Part shown: one piece after another, positions 15,147-25,716 of the stretch
Numbering within the stretch: position 1 is the first letter of the stretch
Layout of the letters: each line of letters starts with the position of its first letter
Origin: Cantharellus purpuraceus
Lineage: Eukaryota; Basidiomycota; Agaricomycetes; Cantharellales; Hydnaceae
Assembly: GCA_025174535.1 (NCBI GenBank)
Contig: JALBUN010000048.1
Location: 620,001-684,000 of the forward strand
Direction: 5' to 3'
Length of the DNA: 64,000 nucleotides
Position numbers and translations under genes: made by a program
Notes under the pieces: model-generated
What the model saw: only the letters and a program-made list of their open reading frames with translations
Databases searched by the model: none
Told to the model about the DNA's origin: nothing

Positions 15147-16624
15147 CTTGCTGTTGCTGCTGCTGTTGAAGTTGCTGCTGCTGACGCTGCTGTTGTTGCT
15201 GGAACTGCTGTTGATGGTGCTGCTGCTGGAAGCGACGATTCATTTCCTCGTTCACAGACGGTCCTTGACCTTGGCCCTGAGGCGGCGGCTCACGAGCCGC
15301 CAACGCGGGACTCTGCTGCGTCAACAGATTTCCTCCCGGAGTTCCCGAACGGCTGCCGGGTGCCTGAGGGGGACCCATGGTGCCGCCAGGGTTCATGAGC
15401 TGCTGATACTGCTGCGTGGGCGTCTGAGATGGGTTACGCGGCGACGCAGTGCTGGGTTGCCCGCCTTGCGGTGGCGGTCCTCGCCCAAGGTGCGGAGGCA
15501 GATGCTGCGCGCCCCCCGGAACACCCATCTGTGGCATGGGCCCGCCCATGCCAGGGATGTGTGGATGTCCAAGCGGGCCTTGTTGTCCGGGCCCGGGAGG
15601 GTGCGCGGCACCCATCGTCGGGGAATGGAACTGACCCGGGGGACGCATGGCCTCATGCTGACTGCGTGAGACCTGGCGCTGCGAGGGCTGAAGGTGTGGC
15701 ACCGCATTGGGGTGGGAAGGCGGAGGATGGCCCTGTGGCTGCGGTGGAAGAGAGCCGTGTGGGCCGGTGCGGTTTTGCTGCTGTTGTGAGGGGGGACGTT
15801 GGGGATTGGGCATTGGGTGGCCGTGTGGCACGGAGGGGTCGACGATGCCGTTCATCTGCGGCTGGGACTGGCCTGGTCCAGGAAGAGGCTGTTGATGAGC
15901 GGGTGGCATCGGGCCGTGGGGGACACCCATGGAGTATGGCAGACCCTGCGGCGTCGGAGTGGGCTGTCCCGGCGCCTGTGGCATGGGAACGGTGCCGTTG
16001 ACCATGCCTGGCGGACGGACACCGTTGGGAGGGGGTCTGGCGATGCCCCTATGGGGTGGTTGGCCAGCGGCCAGGGGCATCTGGATGAGGCGGCGGGGGT
16101 CATTCTCGTGCAGGCGGCCACGATCGGTCTGTTGGAGCCACTGCGGTGGGACAAGATGAGGACAAAGGACGGATGGATGACAGCAGACGCCTACCTGGAA
16201 ATATGTCATGACATGGTCTGGGCCGCCTGACGTCTTTGCGTTGAAGAACAGCCAGAAGACGGACCACCATCTGAAGAGCTGATCAGGAATGGGAGGCGGA
16301 CAAGAGGAAGGAAAGGCGTACTCGAACAAAAAGCCAAGCGGAGCGTTGATGGGTGGCGATACGTCGTTGCCGATCTCCGCCTCGAGCGCAAACTCTTTTG
16401 CCGCTTTTCGAAAGCCACGCTTCATGAAGTAGTCGTGGATGTAGACATTGAACCTTGAAAAAAGGCGGGTAAGAGGGAGATCGGAGGGTGGGAGGGGGGG
16501 GGACGTACATTCTGTCGTTATCCCAGGAGATGGGGGGGAACCGAGGGTTGGATGACGAGGAGGAAGGCTGTCCGTTGGTGGTGGGAGGCTGGGGATTGCT
16601 GGGAGAGGGCTGCACTTGAGCCAT
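13297..16624 (-). CDS. LisH-domain glutamine-rich regulator (Flo8/SSBP-like)
   Basis: Candidate transcriptional co-regulator: an N-terminal LisH module followed by long disordered Pro/Gln/Gly-rich sequence, as in Flo8/Som1-type fungal regulators and metazoan SSBPs. Exons: 16624-16509, 16453-16322, 16270-16195, 16140-14974, 14921-14848, 14781-14664, 14610-13297, giving 998 residues. The LisH segment reads FNVYIHDYFMKRGFRKAAKE. It runs into GFLFE|WWSVFWLFFNA across an intron; that intron is translatable, but removing it restores the conserved FLFEWWSVFW. Further features: a poly-Gln block (about 15230-15103), a basic region MRGQKRASTSPGDE/PPERKRQRHS, and an acidic-hydrophobic C-terminus (FNDFFEMEDSFGLDTLDSID) that looks like an activation domain. 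It is divergent from the KNH-like gene. DNA binding is not demonstrated by sequence. Confidence 0.8.
15103..15235 (-). repeat. CAG/CAA trinucleotide tract encoding poly-Gln
   Basis: Interrupted CTG/TTG triplets on the + strand encode near-continuous glutamine in the LisH protein (QQQ runs broken by Glu, Leu, Arg, His). A smaller CAG block lies at about 13471-13494 in the same gene. Confidence 0.9.
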
Positions 16625-17215
16625 GGGGGGCGACGGAGGAAGTCGGTGGAGAAGGAAGAGGGAGGGTGCTGGGCTGGCAGCGGAGTGTGTATAGCGTGGG
16701 CTGATTGAATCGGGCCAAGTGGAGCAAGCGCTCGCTTATCGACAGAGGGGGCGGCGAGCTCGGGGTGCTGGACGACGCGGGGAACGACGAGAAGAGAGGT
16801 TGGCAGACGCAGGGGCACGATGGTAGGAGAGAGAGAGAAAGGGCAGGGATGCACTGCACTGCGCGGGACGGAGCAGACCACCCCAGAACGCTGCTTTTTA
16901 ACTCCGACTGACCACTGCCATTGTCCCGCGAAAACAAGCGCCGGCTATTGTAGCACTGACTATTTAGCAGTCTTTTATGCATTGGACTATTATCTGTTGG
17001 CAAGGCCACAATGGGTGCATACCTACTCGGCATATTCTCGCAACGTTGTTCCAACCACAGTCCCTATTAAGGCGGGACACCTGAGCACCTCCTCCAATGG
17101 CGTCCTTGGCCTATCATAAGCATAGCAGCTGCGCCTATGGTCCCATATTCGACCCTGAGTGAATGGTCAAGTGCCTGAATTGATGTGATTGCGCCCCCCA
17201 AGTCTGTCTCACTCC
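16625..17215. promoter_or_regulatory. Divergent promoter region, LisH regulator / KNH-like gene
   Basis: 591 bp between divergent start codons. The part next to the LisH gene (to about 16860) is purine-rich on the + strand, so its likely 5' leader is CT-rich, as in many basidiomycete promoters. No clear TATA. Confidence 0.4.
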
Positions 17216-18165
17216 ATGTTCGCTTTCGCCACCTTCGCTTTTCTTGCCCTGCCCGTCCTTGCTGCTGCCCAGCTCATCCCAACCGCCCCGGGTCCGAACG
17301 ACGTTTTCAAACAGGGTGCATCCTGTACCGTTTCGTGGACTGCCGAGTGAGTCCCATCCCCTTCCCGGGAATATGTGTCTCTTGACCCTGCGTGTCTCCA
17401 GCACTTCTGGAAAGTGGAAGAGCACGTTTATCGAACTAATGACGGGTCCCAATTCGCCAATGATCCATCTCACCAGTCAGTGTTCATACGACTGCACGTC
17501 TCCACGCCCGTTGACCATATCTGCAGCCGTGGCCAACGTGGACGGCACAGACCCCACCAAAACCTCCACCGCCTTCCCCTGCCCAGCGGTAAGCCCCTCG
17601 CAGTCCTGGCAGACCACCGCTCACCCCCCGTCCCGCCCAGGTCACCCCAAACGCAGCCATCTACTTTTACCAGTTCACCGCCGCCGGCCAGAACGCCTCC
17701 TGGACCGGCCGCTTCGCCATCTCCGACCCCAACGGCGCCACCACCGCACCCCCCAGCGCCGTCCAGCCCGACGGCGAGAACATCCCCTGGGGCCCCGGCC
17801 AGCTCCTCGACGCCTCCCAGGCCTCCCGCCCGCCGCCCACCGCCCCACAGGGCCAGGTCGACGGCTCCCTGCCGGGTGCAGCCTCGGCCGGCACCATCCT
17901 CACCGCCTCCGCACCCGCCAGCACCAACGCCAACGCCTCCTCGCCGTCCCCCACGGCGGCCCCCCCATCCTCCTCCGCCGCCGCCCCCGCGTCCTCCGGC
18001 CTCAGCACGGCAGTCATCCTGGCCACGACGTCCGCCCTGCCCTCCACCCTCCCCTCGTCCACGACCACCGCCTCCTCCAACTCGGCCCCCGCCTCCTCCC
18101 CCCTCCTCTCTGCCCCCGCCGCACTCGTGGCAGCCACGCTGCTGGGCCTTGTATCCCTTTACTAG
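17216..18165 (+). CDS. KNH-like Ser/Thr-rich secreted GPI-anchored protein
   Basis: Cell-surface protein with an N-terminal Kre9/Knh1-like Ig domain; yeast Kre9/Knh1 act in beta-1,6-glucan assembly, but the role of basidiomycete members is open. Exons: 17216-17346, 17402-17475, 17527-17588, 17641-18165, giving 263 residues. MFAFATFAFLALPVLAAAQ is a clear signal peptide. The domain follows: PNDVFKQGASCTVSW, two cysteines (GASC and FPCPA), and WTGRFAI at its end (about residues 20-125). The remainder is Ser/Ala/Pro/Thr-rich with several N-glycosylation sites, and closes with a hydrophobic tail (AALVAATLLGLVSLY) fitting a GPI signal. Codon use is strongly GC-rich in exon 4. No damage is seen. 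Confidence 0.78.
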
Positions 18166-18533
18166 CCACAACGTCCTCCTGCTCTGATCTATCGCTTTTC
18201 TTATAGCTATTTCGTGTGCACCAATTCCTCTCTCCTGCATGTCGCGTCACGCATCTTGTCGGTGGGCCCCTTGATACGTCGTGTTGTTCCTCCTCCTTGA
18301 CGGGCTATTACTTGCTGTACTGCATTCGCTCCTTGTTGGTAAGTATACTAAGGCACTGCTTGTGCACAAATACTAGTGCTGATGATCTGTTCACCCCCCG
18401 TACCTCTGAGAATGGGTGGCTGCTGCGTCAGCCCCCCCGCCTGTAACATACAAGCCACGCCACGTCGTCCCGTTTGAATCGCAATACATATCTATCATTC
18501 ATACGTTGTCTTTTTATGACAAAGGTATACCAT
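18166..18533. other. Convergent 3' flanks of KNH-like gene and STT3
   Basis: 368 bp between convergent stop codons; no gene seen. Confidence 0.6.
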
Positions 18534-21436
18534 TTACACGAGAGCTCGTCGACGGCTGGCCGGCCGAGTCCGCTTTTTCTTCTTCCCCTCAGCAAAGCCA
18601 TTTGCACTTTTAAGATCACGCCCCAAAATGTCTTCATTCTTCACCTTGTAAATACGCACCTATAACGACCGCGCGGGCACATCAGCGGGACAATGGCAAC
18701 AACGCCGAGCCACTCACAATCCAATTCTCAGACGTGAACGCCTCCTCTGCAGCAGCGGCATATCAGTGTTCCTCTCCTCACGCGTCAACGCGAGCAAAAC
18801 GCACCAAGGTAATCGAGGGTAGGTCCCACGGCAGGCATGCGCTGATTGCGCACCCTGTCCACAGCCTGCTGTCCTCCAAACAGCTCATTGAACCTGCACA
18901 CACACACACACATGAACCCCCCCCCACACACACTAAGACGACAGCCGCACCTGTAATACGACATCTTATACATCAAGCTGTTGCGCATGGTAGGCGAAGC
19001 CTCATCATCAACGCGGTACTCCCCCCTCGACGTGAAATAGTTCGGCTCCTGAATCTCGTCCGGCCACACGCCCTGCGCAATACGCACCATCCACAAAAAC
19101 TTGTTGATATCGTCTCCCGAGTACGCGAGGAGACCACCAAAGATAATCAGCACGTAATCCACATCATGTTTGCGCAATATCGGATACGCCACCTCTTCGG
19201 ATGACGACATGGCCTTGCCCACCGTTGCAATGTGCGCTGGGAAACACCTGGCATCAGCATGCGTCAGTAGCCACATGCGCACAAGACACACTGTTGTTCC
19301 ACGTGTTGTTGTCGACGAGCGTAGGTCGGTCAGCCATGCCGGCGATCTGGTAACCATAGTCCCACCAGCTCATCACAACAGCCGTCTCGGGCGTGTTCTG
19401 TCGCAGCCAGTAGTATGCCTCGCGATAGTCGTCAATAATATGTTGGCTCCCATCCGGGTTGCGTGACGCCAACACGACCGACGGCGAAGAATACGCAGTC
19501 GACGTGACCCATGTGCAGTGTTGGACAAAGAAAAGCATCATAAAAACCATGTTGCCAATCACGGTGAGTCTGGTATCCAAACCAAAAATGCCAAACGTTT
19601 GAGCGGGGGCAGCCTTGGTGGCAGCCTTGCTGGAGCTGGGCGTGAAGAGAGATGAAAAGCCATTTGCTGGAGGCGCTGCCACCGCGGCCTTTTTCTTGTC
19701 CTTCTTGGAGGGCGTAACGGGACTATCCTCGTTCTTCTTGTCTTGCTGCTCATCAGCCATGTCTGGTTCTGTAGGGTCAATGTACACGTCGAGAACCGTA
19801 GACACGGCCACCGCCGCAGAGACACAGACGACAGGGGTGAGGGTTAGCATAAGGCGAACCATGACACCAGCGAAATAGGATGCCACGACTGCATAGATGA
19901 TCACAAATACGTGCTCGTCGCGCAGCTCCCTGAAACAGAGCACGACTCCGGCGGGGAACGCGAACATGAGGAAGTGAAGGTCTGTAAAGAAGGCACTCCA
20001 GGCTGTGGGCTGATGTTCAGACACAGATGCGATGATGGGGATGTATCTGGCCAGGTGTTAAAGACGCGCACTCCCACACAAGGGGGACTTACTTTTTCGC
20101 ATATCCAGTGTCCCAGAGAGAGTAGAATCGCCCAGTCCAAGGCGCAATCCATCCTTTCAGGGCGAGACCTCCGAAAACTGCCACGCCAAGCAAGCTCACA
20201 ACTACGAGCGAATATCTAAGCAACGACTGGAATTGCTTCGATCCCACGTGCGAGCGGACGAGGTCTGTAAAGGCAACCAGCTGCAAAAGACCGAATACGC
20301 CTGGGCAACTGTGTTAATAAGAACACATGCACAGAACTGTGACCAGTATGGTACCTAATGCGCCCATGTGTTCGCTGGTGCCAACAGGTTGGAAACCCAC
20401 AAAGGGCACCTGCATGCTGGCCAGCGTACCCACAGCATACCACGAGGAGTAGGCAATGTACAAGCGATTCGAGAAACGCCCCATCAGTACTAGTGTCAAG
20501 GCATGGAGGGGAATCATGTTGGTGATAAACGCGTAACCACCTGTAAATGGACGTCAGCACACGCAAGCACCACAGGTAACAAGGATGCCTGACCCCAAGC
20601 AGCTACCATGTAAAAGTAGAACACTGCGGCGCCAGTGCCAAAGAATGCGCTTCCCTGCTTTAATGCCTTTATCCAGAGATAAAACGTGATCATTAGAAGG
20701 AAGATGGCGATAGCTTCATTATCGTAGGAGCCGGCCACCGATCGAGAGATGTAACCAGGCGCAATACCGATGAATACAGCAGCGAGAAGGCCCGCGCTGT
20801 CGTCTTTCATTTCCTTGGTGAACCTAGAAGTAATTAGATAATCATCTCTTCACAAAAGACGACATTTTCTTACATGTACGTGGCCCAAGCAGTAAGCGCA
20901 CTAAATCCCGGCGCCAGCAGGACACAAATGTTTCGTATGTCCACGGGGAGATTCAAGGCATGAAGCACATTGTATATGACGCCACTAGTGGCCATTAGTC
21001 CGGGATAGATGGTACCACCTACCACACGACCTAGCGGATACCAGGCAGTGGGATCGAACCAGTTCCAGAATTCCTTTGGCATCTATGAGCTCTACATCAT
21101 GAAGAAAAAAAGGTGAGCCTACATAGAACCCTTTGGCAGCTAATACTTTTGTAGCCCGGCTAGAGTAATCCTTTTAGAACTCATCTACAGCGGCGTGCAC
21201 ATGGACTGACTAGTTGAACCATGGGTCACTGACGGAAGCTGTCAATGTCATAGTGCTGACACAAGACAGCAAACTCACAACTCGTGGATAATACTTTCAA
21301 AGTTGATAACAGCAAACAGGCGAGAGGCAATGGCAGCGCCGGAAATGAAACAGAGAGCGACGATGCGAAGGAGTGAAGCAGTATTAGTCACCGTTTCGCG
21401 AGAGATATTGGAAGGTAACGAGTATGCAGTCGGCAT
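18534..21436 (-). CDS. STT3: Oligosaccharyltransferase catalytic subunit STT3
   Basis: STT3 transfers the preassembled glycan from dolichol diphosphate to Asn in nascent proteins at the ER membrane. The gene is split into roughly a dozen exons. The start is [14 protein letters not shown] (exon 1, 21436-21279), with a first membrane helix ([20 protein letters not shown]). The conserved luminal EFDPWFNYRATK, carrying the catalytic acidic residue, is rebuilt across three exons. [15 protein letters not shown] and several polytopic segments follow. The hallmark [15 protein letters not shown] is at about 19330-19368, then VDNNTWNN. The last exon gives [15 protein letters not shown] and a Lys/Arg-rich tail ending RRRALV. 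All STT3 signatures are present and I see no frameshift. It is divergent from DNM1, with 202 bp between starts. Confidence 0.95.
18894..18950 (-). repeat. TG-microsatellite intron within STT3
   Basis: A 57-bp intron (donor GTGCGG, acceptor TGTGCAG) made largely of TG repeats and a G run. Its TG repeat forms the tract before the 3' splice site. On the + strand it appears as CACACA and CCCCCCCCC runs. Confidence 0.8.
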
Positions 21437-21638
21437 TGCGACGTAGTCAACACGTTCACAAGCAGGCTCTCGGCGATGGGTTGTCTGTTATGAATTTGTG
21501 TGTCGTCGACGTGTCGTCGTGTTTAGTATCCGAAAGCGCTAACACGCCACCCCCTCACACGCCCACAAAATCTGGTGTTGGTGTTACTTGCTCTTGTGTC
21601 GTTAACAAACTCTGGCTACCGGTGTGAAGCGGCCCACC
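21437..21638. promoter_or_regulatory. Divergent promoter between STT3 and DNM1
   Basis: 202 bp shared by two housekeeping genes transcribed away from each other. No obvious TATA box; CA-rich around 21540-21565. Confidence 0.45.
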
Positions 21639-24444
21639 ATGGATAGCGACCTTATCCAACTCGTGAATAAACTCCAGGATACATTCGCCAACTTAGGTGA
21701 GTAGCGAGCCGTAGCCTAGGTTGCGCGTCAAGCGGCGTGGCTAATAGAGCGCGTAGGGGGAGAGTTGGACATGCCTCAGCTGGCTGTAGTGAGTGGTAAT
21801 ATCATATGCCTTTCATCCGTCACTCATAGTCGCGGTGCTTTTGGTGCAGGTGGGCAGCCAGTCAGCCGGCAAGTCCAGTGTCCTCGAAACGTAAGTCCAC
21901 TTCAGCTCTGCATACACCCCCTCTAATAGTGGACATAGCATCGTTGGCCGCGACTTCCTGCCTCGCGGACAGGGTATTGTTACCCGACGTCCCCTCGTAC
22001 TGCAGCTCATCAATACCCCCGTACCACCCTCGTCAACGTCTGAGGCACCGGCGTACACGGAATGGGGGCAATTCCTCCACGTTGATAAACGCTTTACCGA
22101 CTTTAATGAGATACGGAAGGAGATTGAGGCAGAGACATTTCGAGTCGCAGGGCAAAATAAAGGCATTAGCAAATTGCCCATTCACCTACGCATCTACAGC
22201 TCCAACGTCCTCGATCTTACATTGGTAGACTTACCAGGCCTCACCAAGGTCTGTCTCCATGTTTATACCTTTGGCGATGAGAATATCTAAACTAGGTCTA
22301 CAGATCCCAGTCGGGGATCAGCCTTCAGACATCGAGAGACAGATACGAAATTTGGTCGTGGATTATATATCCAAGCCCAACTGGTCGGTTTCATGTCAGG
22401 CTTGTCCGATTTTTGCTAATGACCTCTCAGCGTCATCCTTTCGGTCTCTCCCGCTAATGTAGACCTTGCAAATTCTGATTCATTGAAGCTCGCTCGGACT
22501 GTCGACCCTCAAGGCAGGCGTACTATCGGCGTTCTCACAAAGCTGGACCTCATGGACGCGGGAACAAATGCCCTTGATGTGCTCATGGGACGAGTGTACC
22601 CGTTAAAACTTGGTTTCATAGGTGTCGTCAACCGCTCCCAGCAGGACATCAACTCGGAACGTAGCATGGCGGATGCTCTTGCGGCCGAGACACAGTTTTT
22701 TGCGAGCCATCCTGCATACCGCAACATTTCACATAAGCAAGGCACCAAGTACCTCGCCAAAACACTCAATCAAGTTCTCATGAATCACATCAGGGATAAA
22801 CTCCCGGACATGAAGGCTAGGCTCAATACCCTGATGGGTCAAACTCAGCAGGAACTCAACGCATTTGGCGACTCTGCCTCATTTGATCGGGACAGCCAGG
22901 GCCCTCTCATCCTTCGGCTGATGACTCAATTTGCCCGCGATTTCGTCTCATCCATCGATGGCTCTGCGGTCGACGTTTCAACCAAGGAGCTTTCTGGTGG
23001 TGCACGCATTTACTACATATTCAATGACGTATTTGGCAATGCTCTCAACTCGATAGACTCTACACACAATCTTGACACACAAGATATTCGCACCGCCATC
23101 AGAAACTCAACGGGTCCGAGACCAAGTTTGTTTGTGCCAGAGGTCGCGTTCGATCTTCTCGTTAAGCCGCAAATCAAGCTTCTCGAGGCTCCCAGCTTAC
23201 GATGTGTGGAAATGGTTTACGAGGAACTCGTCAAAATCTGCCACAATTGCACCAGTCATGTTCGTGATGGTCGATTGTTAAAGGAGTCGTTCCCTGACCT
23301 GTCTTGTAGGAATTGCAACGATTCCCCCGCCTTCATGCACAGCTTATTGAGGTCATCTCAGAGCTCCTTCGCGAACGGCTCGGCCCTACATCAGAATATA
23401 CACAGAGCCTGATTGCCATACAAGCGGCGTACATCAATACTAATCATCCAGCATTTGTCTCTGGCTCACAGCTTGCCGCAGCTGCCTCACGTGAACACCA
23501 ACAGCAACAGCGGAAGAAAGCTCCACAGCGGGTAAGTTAAGCTGCACATCGTTTGACTATTATGTCTTAAATGTGCACATCTAGCCATCATCTACCGAAC
23601 CGGTTGATGGTGAAGCCTCCCCGAACGAAGAAGAGGACGAGGTCAGCACTGATCGTCAAACGCCCAACGGTGTGGCCGTTCGTGATGGTCGCTCCGTTTC
23701 CTCGACGCTACACGATCGCAATCGAACATCGTCCAACCTTGTCACCGCTGCACCATCAACGAAATCATCCTCACGACATCAGCACCAGCTTCAGCACCAA
23801 CATCAACATTCAAATTCGCCATCTTCGAGCTCCTCTCAGCATTCCGCACGGGACAGCTTTATGAGTTACTTCTTTGGACAAGCAGGACCTCCAACAGGTC
23901 CACATGCCTCTCACTCTGCCGGGGGTGCTTCATCTAGCGCACGGGTATTTGCAGAGGCAGGTGCGAACTCAGTAGACAGCATGCAGGGATTACGGTCGCC
24001 GTTGGGTGGTAGCAATCCAGCATATGACATGAAGAGCCTAGAAAAGCATATCGAAGCAGTGGGTCTTGCTTCTTTTCGCATTGCGTCCTCCTGTTAATCC
24101 CTCATGTCTATCAGATTCCTACAGAGACTGGCTCGAATGCTCTATCACCACGCGAAGAGATGGAAACAACTCTAATTCGCTCTTTAATTGCCTCCTATTT
24201 CTCTATTGTGCGGCAGATGATTCAGGATCTTGTGCCCAAAGCCATTATGCATTTTTTGGTGAACCATACGGCCCAGCATGTTCAAGATCGCCTCGTCTCG
24301 GCACTATACAAGCCCGAGTTGTTCCCAGAGCTTCTACACGAAGATGAGACGATTGCGAACGAGCGTGGGCGGGTCAAGTCGTTGTTGGATGCATACAAAG
24401 ATGCTTTCAAAACGTTGTCAGAGGTCAGTTTAAAATCAACGTAG
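21639..24444 (+). CDS. DNM1: Dynamin-related GTPase DNM1/DRP1 (mitochondrial and peroxisomal fission)
   Basis: Dynamin-like GTPase that assembles around mitochondria and peroxisomes and constricts them. Nine exons keep frame: 21639-21696, 21757-21788, 21850-21890, 21939-22248, 22304-22383, 22431-23259, 23310-23531, 23585-24058, 24115-24444, giving 791 residues. Motifs: [14 protein letters not shown] start, P-loop [16 protein letters not shown] switch, DLPGLTK, TKLDLMD and VNRSQQDI. The SQQDI form and the NALDVL segment favour Dnm1 over Vps1. A Ser/His-rich insert B follows, with DSFMSYFFG, a Dnm1 feature, then the GTPase effector domain ([20 protein letters not shown] to DAFKTLSEV). There is no PH or proline-rich domain, as expected. 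It looks fully functional. Confidence 0.94.
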
Positions 24445-24749
24445 TTTATTTCCGGATCATTTGTAGATATATATCAGTTATTCCAAGCATTTGCTATGTG
24501 TTACATGCGACAAGTCACAGTCGAGCAAGATGATGACTAAGCAACTGCAATAGCTATCAACAAGGTTAAGTAACCAGTCTTACATCCGCTCACAGACATT
24601 CGCCAGCAGGTATGTTCAACGAGTTTAGTATCACCGAGTGGTTTGCTGAATGCTATGACCGATCGTTTCAGGTTAGTGTAAAGTGAGTGCACCATGTCGT
24701 TGCATATTTTTTGACTTGTTTGACTTATATTCTCGTTCCCAAAGGTCCA
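24445..24749 (+). promoter_or_regulatory. Upstream region of the eL34 gene
   Basis: 305 bp between DNM1 and the eL34 start. It is T-rich just before the start (about 24707-24730). A small non-coding leader exon ending near CCCAAAG is possible but not shown. Confidence 0.35.
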
Positions 24750-25240
24750 ATGGCTCAGCGCGTCACCATCCGCAAGCGTACACCATACAACACTTCCTCT
24801 AACCGTCGGCGTATCATCAAGACTCCCGGTGGAAAGCTGAAGTATCACCACCTCAAAAAGCTCCCCACTGCACCTAAATGTGGTGACTGTGGAATTGCTC
24901 TTCCTGGAGTACGTATACCACGATCTTGGCATGCAGCCCGTCCTGTAAGCATACTGATGCTTGTTTTACTTTATTTTTCAGGTTCCCGCTCTTCGACCGC
25001 GTCAGTATGCAACTATTTCCAAGCGTCAAAAGACAGTGACACGGGCATACGGTGGAAGCAGGTGTGGAGACTGCGTCAAGTCACGGTGCGTCGGCCACAT
25101 TTTTCTGCCCTTATGAATCGGATGATAATCAATTTTTGGTTTTTTGTTTGTCGTTTAGTATCGTCCGAGCGTTCCTGGTCGAGGAGGCAAAGATCGTCAA
25201 GAAGGTCATCAAGTCGCAGGCCAAGGGTGCCCGGAAATAG
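24750..25240 (+). CDS. RPL34: 60S ribosomal protein eL34
   Basis: Eukaryotic large-subunit ribosomal protein eL34. Exons: 24750-24908, 24982-25085, 25159-25240, giving 114 residues, close to the usual length of about 120. It begins MAQRVTIRKRTPYNTSSNRR. It shows both zinc-knuckle-like CxxC pairs (PKCGDCGIALPG and SRCGDCVKSR) and the conserved KRQKTVTRAYGGSRCG. It ends AKIVKKVIKSQAKGARK. The strongly basic composition and short introns with TTTTCAG or TTTAG acceptors are typical. It lies directly downstream of DNM1 on the same strand. Intact. Confidence 0.96.
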
Positions 25241-25716
25241 ATGGATGCGAGTCTAGGACCTCTTTTACACCTATGATATTTGCATGCCATGTAACATCCA
25301 CCATGACGCCCAAAATTTATGACTTGATGAAGTCAATATGCGACAATCATATTCAAACGTGGAGGCGATTAAGGCGCACACCCACACGTTACAAGCTGAA
25401 AGATTCGGCGTAATCATAGATCATAAGTCTTCAATTAGTCTTAGGGATTAGACACGAAACACACTGGCAGGCGGGCAACGTGTTGCAAAATGCATGTTCT
25501 TGTCTCTACTGAGTATCAAGCGTTCAACCAATGCGTTGAGTGAGAGATAGAAACAAGATTGCAGGATTTCTACGTGAAGACATACAGCATGAAGAAATGA
25601 AAACACAAGACACAGCCCAAGAGAATTTGTTATACAAGGTGTTTGCATGAAGGTATCGGTTTGTTCCCAGAACATGTAGCAGTCCGTCAGAGTCGTCCCG
25701 TCCCAAATCTATCATA
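25241..25716. other. Convergent 3' flanks of eL34 and the BCS1-like gene
   Basis: 476 bp between convergent stop codons, AT-richer than its neighbours; no gene seen. Confidence 0.6.

Noticed and set aside
17470..18240. 256-codon Gly-rich minus-strand frame
   Set aside because: Antisense of the GC-rich Ser/Ala exon of the KNH-like gene; glycine richness is a shadow of that composition.
21639..24444. Alternative call of Vps1 for the dynamin
   Set aside because: [14 protein letters not shown] and DSFMSYFFG fit Dnm1/Drp1 rather than Vps1.
24537..24932. 131-codon minus-strand frame opposite eL34
   Set aside because: Lies antisense to conserved eL34 exon 1 and shows no protein-like motif; a shadow frame.
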